7,757 nucleotides of DNA from positions 1 to 7,757 of the forward strand of contig DCMF01000008.1 of NCBI GenBank assembly GCA_002321305.1, written 5' to 3'. The position numbers and the translations under genes were made by a program. The notes under the pieces are model-generated. The model was not told where the DNA came from, searched no databases, and saw nothing but the letters and a program-made list of their open reading frames with translations. This DNA comes from Verrucomicrobia bacterium UBA1629. Its GTDB lineage: Bacteria; Verrucomicrobiota; Kiritimatiellia; RFP12; UBA1067. Below, one piece after another: positions 1-4,694 of this stretch; position 1 is the stretch's first letter, and the number at the start of each line of letters is the position of its first letter.

Positions 1-2
1 AT

Positions 3-79
3 TGGCGGGGCTGGCGGGAGTCGAACCCACAACCCTCAGATTCGTAGTCTGATGCTCTATCCAGTTGAGCTACAGCCCC
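3..79 (-). tRNA. tRNA-Arg(ACG)
   Basis: Read on the minus strand, this 77-nt stretch folds into a complete cloverleaf. The 7-bp acceptor stem pairs GGGGCUG with CAGCCCC. The D arm is GCUC/GAGC with the loop GG. The anticodon stem is UCAGA/UCUGA around the loop CUACGAA, giving anticodon ACG. The T arm is GUGGG/CCCGC around UUCGACU, with one U-G pair. The discriminator base is G and the 3' CCA is encoded (3-5). ACG decodes CGN arginine codons; in bacteria A34 is normally converted to inosine by TadA, which is family knowledge and not visible here. It appears to be a single tRNA gene with its own promoter just upstream. Confidence 0.97.
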
Positions 80-97
80 AAAACGAAAACAGTGCGT

Positions 98-127
98 AGT
101 ATATCAAAAACGCAGGGTGCCGCGCAA
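98..127 (-). promoter_or_regulatory. Promoter of tRNA-Arg
   Basis: On the minus strand a -10 box TATACT (98-103) is preceded by TGA (104-106), which makes an extended -10 (TGnTATACT). A weak -35 TTGCGC lies at 122-127 with an 18-nt spacer. Transcription would begin near 91, about 12 nt before the mature tRNA 5' end, a normal leader length for a tRNA gene. Confidence 0.6.
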
Positions 128-213
128 GGGGGTATTTGAAAATTTTTAGATTTCCTGCCAAAAAAGTTTTGACTGCCAGCGTTCCGTCCACTTCTTGAGG
201 CACATCAGAGACA

Positions 214-245
214 GCGAGTCCGAGGGCGACAACCCTCGGACTCGC
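214..245 (-). terminator. 13-bp perfect stem-loop, candidate terminator of the secreted-protein gene
   Basis: A 13-bp perfect inverted repeat (214-226 with 233-245) encloses a 6-nt loop. It begins 27 nt past the stop codon of the minus-strand gene ending at 273. On that strand the bases after the stem are only moderately U-rich (TGTCTCTG); a real T run appears only about 45 nt later (near 162-168). The position and strength of the hairpin suggest a terminator or a 3'-end stabiliser. The rest of 80-272 is AT-rich leader of the tRNA, with no gene seen. Confidence 0.55.
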
Positions 246-272
246 CGCAAAACAAGGCCAACCGCGAAGTGC

Positions 273-743
273 CTACTGGATGACCACCGTCCGCTGCTCG
301 TAATGGCCAGGCTGCCAAATGCGCACGACCGTGCCGTTCGCCTGGACCTGGTCGATGTAGCGGCCCTCCACCCAGACGTTCTGCACCTGCGTGACAGGCG
401 CAACGACAGTCGTCGGCTGGACAACCACGGGCTGCGTGACGACCGTCGGCGTCGTCACCACGGTCGGCGTCGCGACGACGACCGGCGCCGGCTCGACGAC
501 CGTCCGCGCGGCAACTGCGCCGCCAATGACGCCACCGACAAAGCCCGGCCAGAAGTTCCGTCCGCCACGCCCCCAGAACCCGTCGCTCGGACGATGGTGC
601 GGCGCGCCATGGCGCGGCGGCGGCGGCGGACGATGACCGCCGCCAGGGCCGCCCGGACCCGGCCCGCCAGGACGCGCCAGGCAGACCCCGGCGCAGAGGA
701 TCGCGGCGACCGCGAATGAAATCGTTCTCTTGCTGCTGTTCAT
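273..743 (-). CDS. Secreted Pro/Gly/Val-rich protein with glycine-zipper segment and YXWGXW-like C-terminus
   Basis: The 156-residue product starts at ATG 743, with AAAGGAA (751-757) 7 nt upstream as ribosome binding site. Residues 1-23 form a Sec signal peptide: basic N-terminus, hydrophobic core, likely cleavage after CLA. There is no proper lipobox despite two cysteines. Residues 24-55 are very rich in Pro, Gly and His. Residues 67-79 (PGFVGGVIGGAVA) look like a glycine zipper. Residues 81-118 carry irregular TVV/PVV repeats. The C-terminal part (about 123-149) has VWVEGRY and then WQPGHYE, similar to the aromatic motifs of envelope proteins with YXWGXW repeats. It is probably periplasmic or attached to the outer membrane. 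The exact function is unknown and no enzyme motif is seen. Codon use matches its neighbours. Confidence 0.85.
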   Translation of the reverse strand: MNSSKRTISFAVAAILCAGVCLARPGGPGPGGPGGGHRPPPPPRHGAPHHRPSDGFWGRGGRNFWPGFVGGVIGGAVAARTVVEPAPVVVATPTVVTTPTVVTQPVVVQPTTVVAPVTQVQNVWVEGRYIDQVQANGTVVRIWQPGHYEQRTVVIQ

Positions 744-841
744 GTTCGTGTTCCTTTCATGCTTCCTTTTGAGTTTTCCGTTTGTCCTTATTTTGCCTTA
801 CATGAGTGACAGGCGAAAAGCCATCCAGAATCTGACAGGAA

Positions 842-871
842 ATTTTACCACAGACACAGGGGCTACGTCAA
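842..871 (-). promoter_or_regulatory. Promoter of the secreted-protein gene
   Basis: On the minus strand TTGACG (866-871) is followed after 18 nt by TAAAAT (842-847), which is preceded by TGG (848-850). This gives a -35 matching 5 of 6 positions and an extended -10. Transcription would start near 835, leaving a leader of about 92 nt before ATG 743. Two direct copies of CCTGTCA (833-839 and 807-813 on the minus strand) lie around and just after the expected start and could bind a regulator. Confidence 0.6.
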
Positions 872-907
872 CGAGGCCAAGGCCATTTTCCGTTCGACCG
901 CGCCCAG

Positions 908-951
908 CCTAACCAAATCCTAACAATTTCCTCATTCAGACCTCACAGTCT
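908..951 (+). promoter_or_regulatory. Four 11-bp direct repeats, Pho-box-like operator
   Basis: CCT recurs at 908, 919, 930 and 941, exactly every 11 bp. The units are CCTAACCAAAT, CCTAACAATTT, CCTCATTCAGA and CCTCACAGTCT, with the shared core CCT[AC]A[CT]. An 11-bp period matches regulators that bind one DNA face in tandem, notably PhoB/PhoP of the phosphate regulon. TCAT and TCAC at 932 and 943 line up with the same bases of the E. coli Pho box. The array ends 5 bp before a -10 box and lies upstream of a phosphate transporter. The repeat pattern is seen; the regulator is inferred. Confidence 0.45.
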
Positions 952-962
952 TTTGAGATAAT
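935..962 (+). promoter_or_regulatory. Promoter of the micropeptide-phosphate transporter unit
   Basis: The -10 box is GATAAT (957-962), matching 5 of 6 positions. A weak -35 TTCAGA (935-940) sits 16 nt upstream, inside the 11-bp repeats. A poor -35 overlapped by operator repeats is the usual arrangement of activator-dependent promoters. Transcription would start near 969, about 32 nt before the small ORF at 1001. Confidence 0.45.
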
Positions 963-1000
963 TCGCGGCGACAATGAAGGAAAAGAAGGAGAAGAAGCGT

Positions 1001-1099
1001 ATGCACAAGGAACTGAAGACCCGAATCGAGGTCGTCGCCGCGATTGCGGCGGTCGCGGCCCTGTACCTGCTGAACTGGCTCATGGGCAACCTGCCGTAA
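1001..1099 (+). CDS. Small single-pass membrane protein (32 aa) upstream of the phosphate transporter
   Basis: The 32-codon frame starts at ATG 1001 with a strong SD, AAGGAG (986-991), 9 nt upstream. An in-frame ATG at 974 would give 41 residues with a very Lys-rich N-terminus but has no SD, so 1001 is preferred. Residues 1-9 (MHKELKTRI) are basic. Residues 10-28 form one hydrophobic helix, rich in Ala and Val with a central Tyr-Leu-Leu and a Trp. The tail is short (MGNLP). The basic N-terminus suggests it faces the cytoplasm. It ends 13 nt before the transporter start, and the transporter's own SD follows directly, so the two are almost certainly co-transcribed. It could be a small accessory or regulatory partner of the transporter, or a leader peptide coupling translation. 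No named family is recognised. Confidence 0.65.
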   Translation: MHKELKTRIEVVAAIAAVAALYLLNWLMGNLP

Positions 1100-1112
1100 C
1101 GGAGCGAACGCC

Positions 1113-2795
1113 ATGAACGACTACATTCAGCTGACGGTCGCCGTCCTCGGCGGTCTTGCCCTCTTCGTCTACGGCATGGGCCTCATGAGCGACGGCCTCA
1201 AGGAGACCGCCGGCGAGAAGATGAAGGCCGCGCTCGGCTACATGACGAAGAACCGCCTCTTCGCGATTCTCGCGGGCACGGCCGTGACGGCGCTCATCCA
1301 GAGCTCGTCCGCGACGAGCGTCATGACGGTCGGCTTCGTGAACGCCGGCCTCATCTCGCTCCAGCAGGCCATCGGCGTCATCTTCGGCGCGAACATCGGC
1401 ACGACCGTGACGGGACAGATCGTCTCGCTCAAGCTCGACGACCTCGCCCTTCCGGCCGTCACGCTCGGCGTCGTCGGCCTCATGGTCGCCAAGCGCACCG
1501 TCGCGCGCGGCGTCTGGCGCACCGTCCTCGGCTTCGGCCTCCTCTTCTTCGGCATGTCGATGATGTCGCAGGAGCTGAAGGTCCTCGCGAAGGCCCCCGG
1601 CTTCGTCGCGTTCTTCTCGCGCTTCGACTGCACGCCGGGCGCGAGCGGCTACCTGCCGCCGCTCGCCGTCCTCGGCGCGGTCACCGTCGGCACGCTCTGC
1701 ACGATGCTCGTGCAGAGCTCGTCCGCCACGATCGGCATCACCATCGCGCTCGCCGAGACGGGCGTCATCTCGCTCTGGACGGCCGTCCCGATCGTCCTCG
1801 GCGACAACATCGGCACGACGATCACCGCCGCGCTCGCCGCGATCGGCGGCAACGCGAACGCGCGGCGGACGGCGCTCGCGCACGCGCTCTTCAACGTGTT
1901 CGGCACGGTCTTCGTCCTCGTCAGCTTCGGCTTCGTCTTCACGAACGCCGACAAGGTGGCCGCGCCGGCCTTCTTCCACCTCGTCGATCTCTGCACGGAC
2001 GGCAACGGCTTCGCGGGCGAGACGCCCGGCCGCCACGTCGCGATGGCGCACACGATCTTCAACGTGGCGAACGTCATCGTCCAGGCGCCGTTCATCCCGC
2101 TCCTCGCGCGGCTCTGCTCGCGCCTGATCGCCGACGACCGGACGGCGCGCGTCCAGGCGCTGGAGCCGCACCTGCTCGCCGCGCCCGCCCTCGCGCTCCA
2201 CGCCGTGCGGCTCGCGCTCGGCGACATGACGCGGCGCGCGTGGACGATCTCGTCCGTCGCGCTCAACAACTGCCTCGGCCGCGCGAACGTGGACGAGGAG
2301 TCCGTGCAGAACGCCGAGAAGGAGATCGACGAGATGCAGTCGCACATCCGCGACTACCTCGTCGCCCTCTCGCAGCGCAAGCTGACCGAGCGGCAGGCGC
2401 AGGCCCTTCCGGAGCTCGTCCACTGCGCCAACGACGCCGAGCGCATCTCGGACATCGCGGTGAAGATCTACCGCAAGACGGCGCGCATCCGGCGGCAGGG
2501 GCTTTCGGACGACCTGATCGAGGAGATGACCGACCTCATCGGTCACCTGCGCGGCTTCGCCCACGAGACCGTGCACGTCCTGCGCAAGGGCGGCGCGCTG
2601 ACCCGGGACCCGGACGACGTCGAGGCCACGATCCGCAGGGAGGCCAAGGCGCTGTCGCGGCACTATTCGGAGGCGCTGTGCAGCACGACGGGCGACGGCC
2701 CGCACGACACGGCGTTCCTGACGGTGCTTGCCGGCATCCGCGACGTGTCCCGCCACATCGGCAACATCGCCGAGCGCATCCCCGCACTGGGGTGA
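1113..2795 (+). CDS. Na+/phosphate cotransporter with PhoU-like C-terminal domain
   Basis: The 560-residue product imports (or exports) inorganic phosphate with Na+ across the inner membrane. It belongs to the PNaS/NaPi-II (SLC34-like) family. Two inverted-repeat halves are evident: QSSSATS at 63-69 with GANIGTT at 92-98, and QSSSATI at 201-207 with GDNIGTT at 230-236. The duplicated QSSSAT motifs are the family's substrate-binding hallmark. About eight hydrophobic segments fill residues 1-340. Residues 365-560 are helical and charged, with ANDAERISDIA near 439-449, as in PhoU domains. The length is normal for the bacterial NaPi-PhoU form. Start ATG 1113 has GGAG (1101-1104) 8 nt upstream. 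It follows a small membrane ORF and a promoter with Pho-box-like repeats, so regulation by phosphate is plausible. Confidence 0.96.
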   Translation: MNDYIQLTVAVLGGLALFVYGMGLMSDGLKETAGEKMKAALGYMTKNRLFAILAGTAVTALIQSSSATSVMTVGFVNAGLISLQQAIGVIFGANIGTTVTGQIVSLKLDDLALPAVTLGVVGLMVAKRTVARGVWRTVLGFGLLFFGMSMMSQELKVLAKAPGFVAFFSRFDCTPGASGYLPPLAVLGAVTVGTLCTMLVQSSSATIGITIALAETGVISLWTAVPIVLGDNIGTTITAALAAIGGNANARRTALAHALFNVFGTVFVLVSFGFVFTNADKVAAPAFFHLVDLCTDGNGFAGETPGRHVAMAHTIFNVANVIVQAPFIPLLARLCSRLIADDRTARVQALEPHLLAAPALALHAVRLALGDMTRRAWTISSVALNNCLGRANVDEESVQNAEKEIDEMQSHIRDYLVALSQRKLTERQAQALPELVHCANDAERISDIAVKIYRKTARIRRQGLSDDLIEEMTDLIGHLRGFAHETVHVLRKGGALTRDPDDVEATIRREAKALSRHYSEALCSTTGDGPHDTAFLTVLAGIRDVSRHIGNIAERIPALG

Positions 2796-2799
2796 AGCG

Positions 2800-2815
2800 G
2801 CGGCAGCGCTGCCGC
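2800..2815. terminator. GC-rich palindrome between convergent genes, possible terminator
   Basis: A 16-bp perfect palindrome (GCGGCAGC/GCTGCCGC) lies 4 nt after the transporter stop. As RNA it would form a 6-bp stem with a GCGC loop. On the plus strand it is followed by ACAAAAAAAC and not a T run, so it lacks the usual U-tract; on the minus strand the T run precedes the hairpin. It could slow or end transcription between the converging genes, but it is not a canonical terminator. The rest of 2816-2937 shows nothing convincing. Confidence 0.3.
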
Positions 2816-2937
2816 ACAAAAAAACTGTTCGTCGCCGCGCCCTCGCCTTTCATCGGGGCAGATCTCTATAAAGTCTGTCACACGAGGCTTTATCTATTGA
2901 TGGGGCGTCTTCTGCCGCAACCCGGAGGTGTCATGGG

Positions 2938-4539
2938 CTAAAGGGAAGGCGCGACTTCGACCTGACGGTCGGAGAGGTTGCGCATCCCGGCGTCGAACGC
3001 CGCGCCGACGAGCGTCACCTTCTTCCCGCAGCGGAGCCACTTCTCGGCGTAGCCCTTCGCCTTGATCTGCGCGAGCGCAACGGCCGCCGTGCCGTCCAGC
3101 TTGAACTCGAAGACGTACACGCCGCGCGGCGTCTCCACGACCGCGTCCACGCGGCCCCGGTTCGTCCAGCACTCCGCGTGCGTCCGCGCCCCGATCAGCA
3201 CGAACACCGCGTAGAACAGCGACTGGTAGTACTTCTCCCGCTTCAGCGTGACGTTCGCCGGGATGTTCGCGAAGAAGCACGAGAGCGCGTCCAGCATGTC
3301 GTCCACGTCGTCCGCCCGCAGGGCCTCCATCATCTGCGTCAGCAGCGAGGCGTGCTCGAAGCCGTCGAGGTGCGAGAACGCGACCGACAGGGACTCGTTG
3401 AACGCCTTGCGCACCTCGTAGTTCGGGCAGACGAGCCGGTAGAGCCGCTCCTCGCCCTCCTGGCGCGTCCCGCCGATCGTGAGGTAGCCCGTCTGGTAGA
3501 GGAGCGAGATCAGGGCCGGCCTGTCCGGCTCGTAGACCGAGAACGACGTCTGCGAGACCTCGATCTCGTCCAGGAGGACGGGATTCCTCTCCATGAGCTT
3601 CAGGAGGAACGTCGGCGTCCCCGTCTCGAACCAGTACGGGTCGAACTTCCCGGACGAGAGGCACTTGCCGACCGAGACGGGATTGAAGACCGGCACGGCG
3701 TTCTCCTCGAAGCGGTAGCCGTCGTACCAGCGGACGAGCCGCGCGAACGTCGCCTCGGCGTCGAGGCCCTGCCTCGTGCCGAGCGCCGCGAGCGACTCCG
3801 GAAAGTTCGCCTTCACCTCCTCGTGCGTGTAGCCGAAGAGCGTCGCGACGCGCGCGTCCATCGAGAACTCGTTCAGGTTGTTGAGGTCGGAGAAGATCGA
3901 CACCTTCGAGAACTTCGAGACGCCCGTCATGAACGCGAAGCGCTGAAGGCCCTCGCACGTCTTGATGACGGAGTAGAACGCCTTGAGCACGTCGCGGATG
4001 TCGTTCACGTCCGGCTTGCCGAGGTGCCCGAGGAGCGGCTTGTCGTACTCGTCCACGAGCAGGACGACCCGACCGTCCTTCCCGTGCGCGGGATCGGGCT
4101 TCCCGTCCGCCCCGACATTCCGATTCGCAATGTCCGTCAGAAGCAGGTTGAACTGGTTGGAAATGTCGGCCCCGCCGCGCAGGGGCACCTCCAGCCGTTC
4201 CGCCTCCTTCAGGAGCATGAGGCTGATCCGTTCCTTCACCTCGGCCAGCGTCTCGCCCTGGCAGCTGCCCATGTCGAGCTTGAGGACGGGATACGTCTTC
4301 GACCAGTCCCAGTCCGGCTCGATGGCAAGACCTTCGAACAAATCGCGCCGCCCCTCGAAGAGGCACTGGAGCGTGGAGACGGCGAGCGACTTCCCGAAGC
4401 GGCGCGGCCGCGCGATGAAGAACTGCTTGCCGAGCGAGCCGTCCGCCAGCGTCTTCAGGATCGCCGTCTTGTCCACGTAGACGTACCCTCCCTCACGGAC
4501 GTCCACGAACGAATAGGTGTCTGTCGCAATCTTCTCCAT
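2938..4539 (-). CDS. AAA-ATPase_like protein with C-terminal PD-(D/E)XK nuclease-like domain
   Basis: The 533-residue product matches the layout of the AAA-ATPase_like (PF09820) plus PDDEXK_9/DUF1703 (PF08011) family, expanded in many gut anaerobes and of unknown function. The N-terminus has the family signature YVDKT (21-25). The Walker A region is RPRRFGKS (44-51) and Walker B is VVLLVDEYDKP (158-168). A sensor-like TGVSKFSK lies at 205-212. The C-terminal nuclease-like core shows GRVDAV (D465), FEFK (E478 and K480) and AQIKAKGYAEKW (490-501). All key residues look intact. Start ATG 4539 is chosen because conserved sequence begins there and the -10 box overlaps any earlier start; no SD is seen. 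It lies on the ATPase operon's strand, where atpB would be expected. Roles in DNA processing or defence are guesses. Confidence 0.93.
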   Translation of the reverse strand: MEKIATDTYSFVDVREGGYVYVDKTAILKTLADGSLGKQFFIARPRRFGKSLAVSTLQCLFEGRRDLFEGLAIEPDWDWSKTYPVLKLDMGSCQGETLAEVKERISLMLLKEAERLEVPLRGGADISNQFNLLLTDIANRNVGADGKPDPAHGKDGRVVLLVDEYDKPLLGHLGKPDVNDIRDVLKAFYSVIKTCEGLQRFAFMTGVSKFSKVSIFSDLNNLNEFSMDARVATLFGYTHEEVKANFPESLAALGTRQGLDAEATFARLVRWYDGYRFEENAVPVFNPVSVGKCLSSGKFDPYWFETGTPTFLLKLMERNPVLLDEIEVSQTSFSVYEPDRPALISLLYQTGYLTIGGTRQEGEERLYRLVCPNYEVRKAFNESLSVAFSHLDGFEHASLLTQMMEALRADDVDDMLDALSCFFANIPANVTLKREKYYQSLFYAVFVLIGARTHAECWTNRGRVDAVVETPRGVYVFEFKLDGTAAVALAQIKAKGYAEKWLRCGKKVTLVGAAFDAGMRNLSDRQVEVAPSL

Positions 4540-4546
4540 GCCGCAC

Positions 4547-4555
4547 ATTATACCA
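4547..4555 (-). promoter_or_regulatory. Extended -10 promoter giving a leaderless transcript
   Basis: On the minus strand TGGTATAAT (4555-4547) is a perfect extended -10 element. Only GTGCGGC (7 nt) separates it from ATG 4539, so the expected start site falls at or within two bases of the start codon. No good -35 is present at the usual distance (GGCGGC), as expected for an extended -10 promoter. Confidence 0.6.
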
Positions 4556-4593
4556 TAAACGGCACGTCCGCCGCCTCTCCCGAATGCGCGAGT

Positions 4594-4608
4594 CCTCCTG
4601 CTCCTTTT
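4594..4608 (-). other. Orphan SD-like sequence with no start codon after it
   Basis: The minus strand reads AAAAGGAGCAGGAGG, two strong SD cores in tandem, but no ATG, GTG or TTG follows at a working distance; only GCATTC is reached. It lies between atpA and the AAA/nuclease gene. It may be a relic of a lost gene start or chance purine richness. Confidence 0.25.
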
Positions 4609-4616
4609 ACGGGTTT

Positions 4617-4694
4617 TCAACGCAAAGCCCCGGAAGCCGCAGACACCGGCTGGGGCGGCGGCGTCCAGACGCGCTCCAGCGTCGCCGCGCGCAT
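4617..4694 (-). other. 25-codon frame coupled to the atpA stop (TGATG), possible gene remnant
   Basis: The atpA stop TGA (4696-4694) shares its last base with an ATG (4694-4692), the TGATG arrangement of translationally coupled genes. That ATG opens a 25-codon frame (MRAATLERVWTPPPQP...) ending at TGA 4619-4617. In related operons the next gene is atpB. This short peptide has no recognisable B-subunit sequence, so it is either a chance frame or the stub of a disrupted gene. Confidence 0.2.
4627..4656 (-). terminator. Candidate terminator downstream of atpA
   Basis: On the minus strand GCCCC-AGCCG pairs with CGGCT-GGGGC around a 7-nt loop, with a 3-nt bulge (TCC) on the 3' arm, giving about 10 bp. 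It begins 38 nt after the atpA stop and is followed by TTTGCGTTG, a short and impure T tract. It may end the E-DUF2764-A transcript before the separately promoted AAA/nuclease gene. Confidence 0.4.

Noticed and set aside
420..520. Short direct repeats at DNA level (GTCGTC/ACGACG-like) that could suggest a CRISPR or satellite
   Set aside because: They are the codons of TVV/PVV repeats within the secreted-protein gene; there is no regular repeat-spacer pattern.
974..1000. Earlier ATG (974) for the small membrane protein
   Set aside because: It has no SD upstream, and the AAGGAG that serves ATG 1001 would lie inside the coding region.
1080..2819. Long minus-strand open frame (579 codons) opposite the phosphate transporter
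   Set aside because: It is a low-complexity Arg/Glu/Asp/Ala product typical of an antisense shadow in GC-rich DNA. The plus-strand frame has clear transporter motifs.
4540..4620. Upstream TTG start (4620) adding 27 residues to the AAA/nuclease protein
   Set aside because: The extra residues are basic and unconserved in appearance, and a perfect extended -10 lies between that start and ATG 4539.
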